Shown here: positions 1 through 5,814 of the stretch, piece after piece
Layout: each line of letters starts with the position of its first letter
How positions within the stretch are numbered: the first letter of the stretch is position 1
From: Paenibacillus sp.
GTDB taxonomy: Bacteria > Bacillota > Bacilli > Paenibacillales > NBRC-103111
Direction of reading: 5' to 3'
DNA length: 8,039 bases
Assembly (NCBI GenBank): GCA_029239545.1
Contig: JARBUQ010000190.1
Coordinates: 1-8,039, forward strand
Program-made: the position numbers and the translations under genes
Notes under the pieces: generated by a model
Database searches by the model: none
Told to the model about the DNA's origin: nothing
The model's input: only the letters and a program-made list of their open reading frames with translations

Positions 1-22
1 GCTAATGGAGCTCAAATCGAAA

Positions 23-63
23 AAGCCCCCTTAAGCAGCTTAATAGCTGATTTAAGGGGGCTT
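23..63 (-). terminator. Intrinsic terminator of the small leftward membrane-protein gene
   Basis: A 12-bp perfect outer stem (AAGCCCCCTTAA at 23-34 against TTAAGGGGGCTT at 52-63) continues into an inner stem (CAGCT 36-40 with AGCTG 45-49) closed by a TAAT loop. Read on the minus strand the hairpin is followed by a T-run (GGGGGCTTTTTCG), the classic rho-independent layout, and it lies 14 bases past the stop codon of the leftward gene. On the plus strand the following bases are TTCCTCATT, which is weaker, so some bidirectional activity for a gene left of the window is possible but not shown. Confidence 0.88.
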
Positions 64-76
64 CCTCATTCTAGTG

Positions 77-361
77 TCATTTGCTGCTTCGACTGTCGCC
101 GGTGCCTAATCGTCTATGCAGCCATTGCTCACGCCGCACTCTGGCCAGCCTGCGAACTTGCCGCAGTTCTTCTTCCTTGGCCTCATCCACTCCAATAATG
201 CGGTGCAGGTGTGCAGCGATGACGGTTAGTGCAAACAAGATCCACACAACACCGAATATAGTCGGTAATGTTAGCCCTCCCCCTATCGCGATTCTCGGAA
301 CCGCGTATATAAGCATTCCTAACGCCAAGCTGAGATAGATTACATTCTTCCACGTTTTCAT
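77..361 (-). CDS. Small two-helix membrane protein of unknown function
   Basis: A 94-residue protein that I cannot assign to a named family. Residues 6-26 and 32-52 are hydrophobic and probably form a membrane hairpin, separated by a short glycine-rich turn (IGGG at 26-29). From about residue 58 the protein becomes a highly charged, probably helical tail: first acidic (DEAKEEE), then arginine-rich (RRLARVRREQ), ending in a polar SRSSK. The basic tail following TM2 suggests it stays in the cytoplasm. I chose the ATG at 361 rather than the in-frame ATG at 388 because GGGGGAG (370-376) sits 8 bases upstream, an ideal Shine-Dalgarno position; the longer form would start inside or ahead of that site. 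A terminator follows, so the gene appears monocistronic. It is transcribed divergently from the ATP-grasp cluster and has a SigE-like promoter, so a sporulation role is possible but inferred only from context. Confidence 0.78.
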   Translation of the reverse strand: MKTWKNVIYLSLALGMLIYAVPRIAIGGGLTLPTIFGVVWILFALTVIAAHLHRIIGVDEAKEEELRQVRRLARVRREQWLHRRLGTGDSRSSK

Positions 362-369
362 TGCGATTT

Positions 370-376
370 CTCCCCC
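370..376 (-). promoter_or_regulatory. Ribosome binding site deciding the start of the small membrane protein
   Basis: GGGGGAG on the minus strand lies 8 bases before the ATG at 361. It decides against the upstream in-frame ATG at 388, which would place this site inside the coding region. Confidence 0.75.
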
Positions 377-396
377 TGACTTGTACATGTTGTTTC

Positions 397-425
397 ATCA
401 TATGCCCTGCCATGCTGACTTATTC
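397..425 (-). promoter_or_regulatory. Candidate SigE-type promoter for the small membrane protein gene
   Basis: On the minus strand, GAATAAG (plus positions 419-425) and CATATGAT (397-404) are separated by 14 bases. The B. subtilis SigE consensus is roughly kmATATT, 14-15 bases, CATAcAnT. The match covers ATA in the -35 box and CATA plus the final T in the -10 box, with correct spacing. A start of transcription near position 390 would leave a short leader that contains the Shine-Dalgarno site. The assignment rests on eye matching to a degenerate consensus. Confidence 0.35.
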
Positions 426-516
426 CACGAACAAGAAGCTGTTCTGCCGTGCACATTTCTGAAACAGGCTCCCAAATTGCTCTTGCCCTCTGACCACCAA
501 AGGTGAAAATGCCAAT

Positions 517-545
517 CACCACTAGATATATGTCCTCATATGATG
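517..545 (+). promoter_or_regulatory. Candidate mother-cell sigma (SigK/SigE-like) promoter ahead of the ATP-grasp cluster
   Basis: CATATGATG at 537-545 resembles the SigK -10 element (CATAnnnTA, last base off) and CACC at 517-520 fits the loose SigK -35 (mACm) with 16 bases between them. No good SigE -35 is present at 14-15 bases. The same 11 bases CATATGATGAA occur on the opposite strand at 394-404, in the candidate promoter of the divergent gene, which raises the chance that both are functional. If used, transcription would start near 551 and the whole palindromic element at 581-688 would be in the leader RNA. From known biology, B. subtilis yheD is expressed in the mother cell, which agrees with this class of sigma factor. 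Confidence 0.28.
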
Positions 546-580
546 AAGTAGTTATTTTTCAAACTAAAGCTCAAGAACAA

Positions 581-688
581 CTAGTACAAAGTCAGAACAC
601 AGATTATACCCCGGAGCGGGGTCCTCTCTGTTGGTGCAGCTACAGAGCTGAAATGGGGGTACGCAGATTATCTCTGACTTTGTACTAG
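581..688. repeat. 108-base element with perfect 16-base terminal inverted repeats (MITE-like or structured leader)
   Basis: CTAGTACAAAGTCAGA at 581-596 is the exact reverse complement of 673-688. The symmetry resumes further in: TACCCC (607-612) pairs with GGGGTA (656-661). The unpaired strip on each side carries the same direct sequence CAGATTAT (600-607 and 664-671). The centre can form a hairpin CTCTGT/ACAGAG (626-631 with 642-647). TACCCC can alternatively close a local hairpin ACCCCG-GAG-CGGGGT (608-622), so two pairings compete. Each end is CTAG or TA, which could be a target duplication (YTAR type as in IS5-family insertion, or TA as in IS630/Tc1-type) around a miniature non-coding element. 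The alternative is an RNA leader structure, as the right arm ends 12 bases before the ribosome binding site of the first ATP-grasp gene. No T-run follows, so it is not a terminator. Confidence 0.72.
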
Positions 689-700
689 ATGGTGCTTATG

Positions 701-706
701 AAGGAG
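701..706 (+). promoter_or_regulatory. Ribosome binding site of ATP-grasp gene 1
   Basis: AAGGAG lies 7 bases before the ATG at 714. It is just outside the 3' arm of the inverted-repeat element, so folding of that element would leave the site free unless another pairing forms. Confidence 0.85.
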
Positions 707-713
707 ACCAATC

Positions 714-2084
714 ATGGCTGGTACGAAAATAACCATACAAGTGCAAAGCTCAGGCACCCTGATCGGCGATCAAACGATTATGATGAATGAACGCATAATC
801 AAACTGCACAAGATCCCCACCAATACATCGATCTTCTTGCGCTTCGGTTCATCCAAAACACAGGTGACGATCATCTCCGCACAGCACGCGGAAGGAATAC
901 GCATGGGGGAAGCTTTAGCTAACAGACTTGGTCTGCATCACAATTCCCACCTGGGATTCCAGTACAAATCAGCCAGCCACACGCTTACGATCGGCCCTCT
1001 TATCGGTGTGATGATGAGTCGCGTCTATACGGCTTCATCCGATCGGCCTTTCGGCACGACCACAACGTTCTGCAAAGAGCTGATTGATGCCTGCCGCGCA
1101 TACGGGGCCTTTGTATTCTTCTTCACTACGAGCGACATTCCGGCCAGTCATCAGCATCTCGAGGGATGGACCTACTCGGGACGGTGGTTCAAGTCTGTAT
1201 TTCCTGTTCCTGATGTCATTTACAATCGGCTTACGACCCGTAAGCTGGAGAACAAACCGAGCGTACAGCATTTTATGAAAGAAGTGAAGTCCCGTTTTGG
1301 CACAGCCATTTTCAATGAAAAGTACTTGAACAAGACGGATGTATTCGATGCGCTTCGCCATAATTCAGTTCTGGTCAAATACTTGCCGGAATCCCATCTG
1401 TTCAAAAATTTCGCCATGCTCAAATCCATGTGCGCCAAATACCCGGTTGTCTTCCTCAAACCAATCACGGGAAGCTTGGGTAAAGGAATCATTCGCATTA
1501 CACGCACCAGCAATCAATCTTATGTATGCCATCTGACAAGTATGACAGGTACGAATAAACAGACATTCCCGACCCTAACTGCTTTCTTCTCCACTATATC
1601 CAGCAAACTCAAGCACACCAAATATCAGATCCAGCAAGGCTTGCAGCTTATAGAGATTGGCGGGAGGCCTGTTGACTTTCGTGCGTTGGTGCAGCGGGGC
1701 AGCGGAGGCGAATGGCATGTCACTTCAGTTGTAGGTCGCATTGCCGGCAACAATCATTTTGTATCGAACCTGGCACGCGGCGGTACGCTCAGTAAAGTCC
1801 GTGAAGCGCTTGAGAAGTCAAACCTCAGCTCTTCCATGCAGCGAACCGTGTCCGCTCATCTCAAAAAAGCTGCACTCGATATTGCTAACGGGATCGAACA
1901 ACAGATCAAAGGCCACTTCGGTGAGCTGGGAGTTGACCTCGCGGTGGATTCTCACGGAAAAGTATGGCTCCTTGAAGTAAATTCCAAGCCGTCCAAGAAC
2001 GATGGAACACCGCTGTCCGAAGGAACGATTCGTCCGTCCGTCAAACAAACGATTCAATACGCCCGCTTCTTGTCGGGCTTCTGA
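714..2084 (+). CDS. YheC/YheD family ATP-grasp protein, long (YheD-like) form, cluster gene 1
   Basis: A 456-residue ATP-grasp protein of the family typified by B. subtilis YheC/YheD, endospore coat-associated proteins; its length matches YheD (about 453) rather than YheC (about 363). Residues 1-95 form an extra, probably beta-rich N-terminal domain ending at IGPLIGVM (93-100), where the part shared with short members begins. PDVIYNRL (166-173) is a family motif. The ATP-grasp fold shows FLKP with K249, glycine-rich loop GSLGKG (253-258), a central strand IQQG (306-309), DFR (321-323), ELGVD (404-408) and the metal/ATP-binding end EVNSKP (421-426). All key positions look intact, so an ATP-dependent ligase is plausible. 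No signal peptide or membrane segment is seen, so it should act in the (mother-cell) cytoplasm, possibly on the forespore surface. It opens the run of five paralogs, with a 9-base gap to gene 2. The substrate is unknown. Confidence 0.93.
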   Translation: MAGTKITIQVQSSGTLIGDQTIMMNERIIKLHKIPTNTSIFLRFGSSKTQVTIISAQHAEGIRMGEALANRLGLHHNSHLGFQYKSASHTLTIGPLIGVMMSRVYTASSDRPFGTTTTFCKELIDACRAYGAFVFFFTTSDIPASHQHLEGWTYSGRWFKSVFPVPDVIYNRLTTRKLENKPSVQHFMKEVKSRFGTAIFNEKYLNKTDVFDALRHNSVLVKYLPESHLFKNFAMLKSMCAKYPVVFLKPITGSLGKGIIRITRTSNQSYVCHLTSMTGTNKQTFPTLTAFFSTISSKLKHTKYQIQQGLQLIEIGGRPVDFRALVQRGSGGEWHVTSVVGRIAGNNHFVSNLARGGTLSKVREALEKSNLSSSMQRTVSAHLKKAALDIANGIEQQIKGHFGELGVDLAVDSHGKVWLLEVNSKPSKNDGTPLSEGTIRPSVKQTIQYARFLSGF

Positions 2085-2086
2085 GG
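2083..2086 (+). promoter_or_regulatory. Ribosome binding site deciding the start of gene 2
   Basis: GAGG overlaps the stop codon of gene 1. It is 7 bases from the ATG at 2094 but only 1 base from the ATG at 2088, so 2094 is the likelier start. Confidence 0.65.
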
Positions 2087-2093
2087 TATGACT

Positions 2094-3215
2094 ATGAATG
2101 ATAAAAAGGAACGCTCGTATGTCGGAATTATGGTTTGCGAAAAACCGTTCTCTCCTCCCTTCTCAGATCAGCTGTTCTATAGCCGTTTATGTCGAATTGG
2201 GTATAAGCTTGGCATTTTCGTTTTCGTATTTTTCCCGAATCGATTAAATGTGGAGGAGAAGAGCGTGAAAGGGTACACCTTGTTGCCAGGCCAACAAGCT
2301 TGGGTGGAAGACTGTTTTCCGCTTCCTCAGGTCGTGTACGACCGCTGCTTTTATACCAATAAGATAAGCTACGCACAATATCGGGATAGTATTCGCAAGC
2401 TTAAGGGAAATCCCGATATTCGTTTCCTTGGGTACGGCTTGAAAGGAAAATGGAATGTGCATCAGATGCTGATGCGACATGAGAGTATTCGCAGCAGCCT
2501 GCCTGAAACAAAGAAACTGTTGAACAGACAGGTGCTAAGAAATGAATTTATTCGTAGAGGCACTCTGATCCTTAAACCAGAATCAGGCTCACAGGGAAAA
2601 GGTGTCCTGCTTCTAACTAGGGAAGGTGACCGTTACAAACTTATGGGGCGGAATCTACAAAATGAGCCTATTGAACGGACATTCGCAACCGAGCGTGTGA
2701 TGCACCAGTGGCTGTCCGCCTTTATCGCTGGCCGCTCCTACTTGATCCAACCTTATTTGCTGCTGAACACCTGTGATGGAGACCCCTTCGATGTCCGATG
2801 TTTGATGCAAAAAAATCGCAAGGGTGTCTGGGAGGTTGCAGGAACAGCGGTTCGACGCGGCAAGGCAGACAATATTACTTCCAATCTGTCCGGGGGAGGA
2901 GTTGCCCAGGAGCTGATACCCTTCCTGCACAAGGAATTTGGTGAAGAGAAATCGTCGCAAATTTACTGCTCAATACTCGAACTCGCTACGCAAATACCAG
3001 AAATATTGGAGCAACACCATGGAAGATTAGCAGAGCTGGGCATCGATCTTGGCATCGATACCTCAGGAAAGGTCTGGATACTGGAAGCCAACTCGAAGCC
3101 GGGTCGATCAGCGTTCACCCGCTTATCCGATCCAACGGCCAGAATTGCTTCCATCCGCAATCCGATCTATTATGCACGCTATCTTCTGGACACCACTAGG
3201 AGGGTCATTTCATGA
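2094..3215 (+). CDS. YheC/YheD family ATP-grasp protein, short (YheC-like) form, cluster gene 2
   Basis: A 373-residue short-form member (375 if the ATG at 2088 is used; the Shine-Dalgarno spacing favours 2094). It lacks the 95-residue N-terminal domain and begins directly with YVGIMV (about residues 9-14). Family features are LPQVVYDRC (77-85), ILKP with K161, loop GSQGKG (165-170), DVR (233-235), ELGID (314-318) and EANSKPGR (331-338). The central IQQG motif of the paralogs is changed to IQPY (218-221), the only such change in the array; the effect on activity is unknown. YDRC, KWNVHQML and the NLSGGG loop link it most closely to gene 5. It is cytoplasmic by appearance, with no signal or membrane segment. 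Its stop overlaps the start of gene 3 (ATGA), which points to translational coupling. Function in the family is spore-coat association; the reaction is inferred, not known. Confidence 0.92.
   Translation: MNDKKERSYVGIMVCEKPFSPPFSDQLFYSRLCRIGYKLGIFVFVFFPNRLNVEEKSVKGYTLLPGQQAWVEDCFPLPQVVYDRCFYTNKISYAQYRDSIRKLKGNPDIRFLGYGLKGKWNVHQMLMRHESIRSSLPETKKLLNRQVLRNEFIRRGTLILKPESGSQGKGVLLLTREGDRYKLMGRNLQNEPIERTFATERVMHQWLSAFIAGRSYLIQPYLLLNTCDGDPFDVRCLMQKNRKGVWEVAGTAVRRGKADNITSNLSGGGVAQELIPFLHKEFGEEKSSQIYCSILELATQIPEILEQHHGRLAELGIDLGIDTSGKVWILEANSKPGRSAFTRLSDPTARIASIRNPIYYARYLLDTTRRVIS
3198..3204 (+). promoter_or_regulatory. Ribosome binding site of gene 3
   Basis: AGGAGGG, the strongest site in the cluster, sits 7 bases before the ATG at 3212 and lies inside the end of gene 2. 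It fixes the start despite the 4-base overlap between the genes. Confidence 0.85.
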
Positions 3216-4579
3216 GTTTGACGTCATGCTCGATTCAATTTGCAAAGCGAACCGACCGGGTTGTCCATATGTCCTCGGCCCTTGTGAAAGCTCTTCAACT
3301 TACCGGTTCCAATTCGTTGACATTGAAGCTCGGCAGCAAAACGGCAACGGTTGCGCTCCGAACGATGAAAAAAACGGGTAAACATATGGTTCTTCCGAGC
3401 ACCATCAAAAACCAGCTGCTAGTACCCCGAAGCGGAAACATCACGGTGATGAGCAATGGACCTAAGGAAGTTCAGATCGGACCTTTGATCGGGATATTGA
3501 CGAATGCATCCAGTGCAAGTGTAGTTCAGCCTTTCGGGGTACGGTCTTCCCTATTGAAGCAGTATCTCCGTGCTGGCAGCCGCACATCGTTCTACTTCGC
3601 CTTCCTGCCTAATGATATTAATTGGCAGGATGAGACAGTACTCGGGTATTTCCCAACACCCGAAGGATGGGTTCGCAAGGTGGTCCCGATTCCGGATTCC
3701 GTTTATAATCGTCTGGCTAACCGGAAGGTGGACCGATCCATGAGCATGGAACACTTGAAGGAGCGTTTCGTGAGGAGAGGCACTAGCATTTTCAATTGGA
3801 GCTTTTTTGATAAATCCGATGTGTATAAGCTGCTTGAGGATGAGAAGGAAGCGAACAAACATGTCCCTGAATCTCATACTAACCCTTCTCCTGACCGGAT
3901 TAAGGAAATGCTCGAGAAACACCGCTTCGTTTATCTGAAGCCAACAGCCGGAAGCCTGGGAATCGGTATTTATCGATTGACCTACCATCCCAAACGGGGA
4001 TACTTCGCTCGTTTCCGCCGCCAAGGCAAAAATGTGTTGTTCCGCTTCAACCATATTAACGGTTTGTACAAATTAATCAATGCCCACAGCCGCATGCGCA
4101 GCTACGTCGTCCAACAGGGCATTCGATTGGTCGAACTGGATTCATGTCCCATAGACTTCCGCTTTCATCTGAATAAGAATGCCCATAACCAGTGGGTCGT
4201 TGCAGGAATAGGTGCCAAGAAAGCCGGAAAAGGCAGTGTCACAACCCACGTCAAGAATGGGGGGATGATTATGATGCCAGAGAATGTGCTGGAGCGTGTT
4301 TTTGGTACGAAAGCCGAGACCATTCTGCAGGATGCCAAACATGCCGCAATCAAAATAGCTGAAGCGATTGAACGCAGCAGCCGGCATACTCTAGGGGAGC
4401 TTGGATTGGATATCGGGATCGATCAGAATGAGCGGATATGGATGTTCGAAGCCAACTCCAAACCAGGAAGGTCGATCTTCAAGCACCCGCTGCTGAAAGC
4501 CCAAGGCAACGCCTCGCTCCTATATATTTATGAGCACCTCTCCTATCTGGCGAAGTTCCGTGTGAGGAGGGAAACTTAA
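3212..4579 (+). CDS. YheC/YheD family ATP-grasp protein, long (YheD-like) form with altered glycine loop, cluster gene 3
   Basis: A 455-residue long-form member, the second in the array with an N-terminal extension (residues 1-90, ending at IGPLIGIL 89-96). The extension is strongly diverged from that of gene 1 but has the same length and a similar beta-rich, LRLG/LKLGS-like pattern. IPDSVYNRLANRK (160-172) matches gene 1. The ATP-grasp part has YLKP with K243, a loop reading GSLGIG (247-252) in which the basic residue found in all four paralogs (K or R) is replaced by I251, VQQG (300-303), DFR (315-317), ELGLD (396-400) and EANSKPGR (413-420). The altered loop could mean weakened nucleotide binding, or a regulatory partner for gene 4; this is inference. 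TTHV (344-347) and GIGAKKAG (332-339) are shared with gene 4. It is separated from gene 4 by 2 bases. No secretion signal is present. Confidence 0.92.
   Translation: MSLTSCSIQFAKRTDRVVHMSSALVKALQLTGSNSLTLKLGSKTATVALRTMKKTGKHMVLPSTIKNQLLVPRSGNITVMSNGPKEVQIGPLIGILTNASSASVVQPFGVRSSLLKQYLRAGSRTSFYFAFLPNDINWQDETVLGYFPTPEGWVRKVVPIPDSVYNRLANRKVDRSMSMEHLKERFVRRGTSIFNWSFFDKSDVYKLLEDEKEANKHVPESHTNPSPDRIKEMLEKHRFVYLKPTAGSLGIGIYRLTYHPKRGYFARFRRQGKNVLFRFNHINGLYKLINAHSRMRSYVVQQGIRLVELDSCPIDFRFHLNKNAHNQWVVAGIGAKKAGKGSVTTHVKNGGMIMMPENVLERVFGTKAETILQDAKHAAIKIAEAIERSSRHTLGELGLDIGIDQNERIWMFEANSKPGRSIFKHPLLKAQGNASLLYIYEHLSYLAKFRVRRET
4565..4571 (+). promoter_or_regulatory. Ribosome binding site of gene 4
   Basis: AGGAGGG lies within the last codons of gene 3, 10 bases before the ATG at 4582. 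The spacing is slightly long but acceptable, and no better start codon is nearby. Confidence 0.75.
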
Positions 4580-4581
4580 AG

Positions 4582-5745
4582 ATGGATATTTCCTCACAGC
4601 AAGCTTTGCACCGCCCGGTTCTGGCCATCCTGACGATGGACGATGACAATGAGCAGTTCCGCGGGAATCGCAGCAACTTCATTGATTTGATCCGCACCGG
4701 TTACGAAATGGGGGTTTCCGTATGTGTGATCACGGTGAAGGATCTCAGGCTTAGAAGCAAGCGAATGATTGGTTATCTCTATAATATGGAGTCGAATACA
4801 TGGACCCAGCAATGGATTGCGATTCCCCATGTGATCTATAATCGGATCCCTTTTCGTCAGGATGAAGCGCTGCCGGAGGTACAGCAGACGCTTCAGGCTT
4901 GCCTGAAAAACCCGCATTTCAGGTTCTTCAATGCCGCCTTCTTCAACAAATGGACATTATTCGAATGGCTCAGTAAGACCAGTACTACAGCGAAGTATAT
5001 TCCGGCCACAAGGAAAATGACGTCCAGCCTCGAGCTTGAATCGCTTCTCAAGCTGTACTCCACCATCTACTTGAAGCCAATCCGCGGCAAAGCGGGAAAA
5101 GGAATAATGAAGGTTCACCGAACCTACCAGCTTCCAACCCGCAAGCCTGAATATCGTCTCAGTATTCAGGAGACCAAAGGAAGTCATATTCTCAAATCCG
5201 CTACTGTGCCACTGCTATGGACGAAAGTCCAGGAAAAGATGGAAGACGAAGAATATATTATGCAGCAAGGAATTGCGCTGGCCCGTCACCGAAAGAGGCC
5301 CTTCGATCTTCGGGTTCTGGTTCAGAAAAATGCCAAGGGGGAATGGGATTTGACCGGAATTGGCGCACGCCTGGCTGGACGCAGCAGCATCACGACCCAT
5401 GTCCCCCGCGGGGGGTCTATCGATGATCCAGCCAAATTGCTGGCATCCTGCTTCGGTTCAGCCGGTGCCCGCAAAATCTTAATACGTGCCAAGAAGGCGT
5501 CCTTGGCAATTGCCCGGCAGATCGAGAAGAAATCAGGCAATCTGCTCGGCGAGATGTCGATGGATCTGGGGGTTGATATCGGAGGCCATATCTGGTTCTT
5601 CGAAGCCAACTCCAAGCCTATGAAGTTCGACGAACCGCCTATCCGCAAAAAATCATTGGAGCGTATTATACACTACTCACTCCATCTGATTCGTTTGAAG
5701 AACGCCAAAACAAACGGGACGCCAATAAACGCCATCCAGGCTTAA
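4582..5745 (+). CDS. YheC/YheD family ATP-grasp protein, short (YheC-like) form, cluster gene 4
   Basis: A 387-residue short-form member that begins directly with the shared core (RPVLAILTMDDD, 11-22). Motifs in order: IPHVIYNRI (81-89), NKWTLFEWL (122-130), YLKP with K165, loop GKAGKG (169-174, lysine kept but the second residue changed from S/T to K), MQQG (227-230), DLR (242-244), a shared GIGARLAG...TTHV segment (259-273), GEMSMDLGVD (323-332) where paralogs read ELGLD, and EANSKP (341-346). Acidic and metal-binding positions are kept, so it is probably active. It is longer at the C terminus than gene 2, with a polar tail (NAKTNGTPINAIQA). Only 2 bases separate it from gene 3, with which it would form a long-short pair, as genes 1 and 2 do. 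It should be a cytoplasmic protein; substrate unknown. Confidence 0.92.
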   Translation: MDISSQQALHRPVLAILTMDDDNEQFRGNRSNFIDLIRTGYEMGVSVCVITVKDLRLRSKRMIGYLYNMESNTWTQQWIAIPHVIYNRIPFRQDEALPEVQQTLQACLKNPHFRFFNAAFFNKWTLFEWLSKTSTTAKYIPATRKMTSSLELESLLKLYSTIYLKPIRGKAGKGIMKVHRTYQLPTRKPEYRLSIQETKGSHILKSATVPLLWTKVQEKMEDEEYIMQQGIALARHRKRPFDLRVLVQKNAKGEWDLTGIGARLAGRSSITTHVPRGGSIDDPAKLLASCFGSAGARKILIRAKKASLAIARQIEKKSGNLLGEMSMDLGVDIGGHIWFFEANSKPMKFDEPPIRKKSLERIIHYSLHLIRLKNAKTNGTPINAIQA

Positions 5746-5798
5746 GCTTGCTTGGATCCGAACCGGGAGCCATCCATTCCATGCTGTTTAACATAAAA

Positions 5799-5806
5799 GA
5801 AGGTGA
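5799..5806 (+). promoter_or_regulatory. Ribosome binding site that favours a TTG start for gene 5
   Basis: GAAGGTGA matches part of the 16S rRNA complement (AGGTGA) and is 8 bases from the in-frame TTG at 5815. The in-frame GTG at 5803 lies inside this site and has only AAAAGAAG directly in front of it, with almost no spacing. Confidence 0.55.
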
Positions 5807-5814
5807 ACCTGAAT

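Larger units (their letters stand above)
362..713. other. Divergent intergenic region, 352 bases, no convincing gene
   Basis: This stretch separates the leftward membrane-protein gene from the rightward ATP-grasp cluster. From left to right it holds the ribosome binding site and SigE-like promoter of the leftward gene, about 90 bases (426-516) in which I see no feature, the SigK/SigE-like candidate for the cluster, a short AT-rich stretch (549-580), the 108-base inverted-repeat element and the ribosome binding site of the first ATP-grasp gene. A 61-codon frame at 503-688 has no ribosome binding site and ends inside the inverted repeat, so I do not call it. Confidence 0.7.

Noticed and set aside
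362..388. Longer start (ATG at 388) for the small leftward protein
   Set aside because: The added residues MYKSGGEIA encode the good Shine-Dalgarno site of the inner ATG at 361, so they are probably untranslated.
503..688. Open frame of 61 codons on the plus strand in the intergenic region
   Set aside because: It has no ribosome binding site, runs through the hairpins and ends inside the right arm of the inverted repeat; the translation resembles no known protein.
581..688. Inverted-repeat element as a transcription terminator or T-box leader
   Set aside because: No T-run follows the right arm, and no T-box sequence (GGGTGGNACCGCG type) is present.
3551..4054. Antisense open frame of 167 codons
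   Set aside because: It lies wholly opposite ATP-grasp gene 3, whose conserved motifs cover this stretch; no ribosome binding site or family resemblance.
5734..5757. Hairpin ATCCAGGC/GCTTGGAT over the stop codon of gene 4
   Set aside because: Eight pairs with one G-T wobble, an eight-base loop and no T-run after it; too weak to be called a terminator, so genes 4 and 5 may still be cotranscribed.
5778..5798. CATAAAAG near 5792 as a SigE -10 for gene 5
   Set aside because: No ATA-containing -35 element at 14-15 bases upstream, and the motif overlaps the ribosome binding region.
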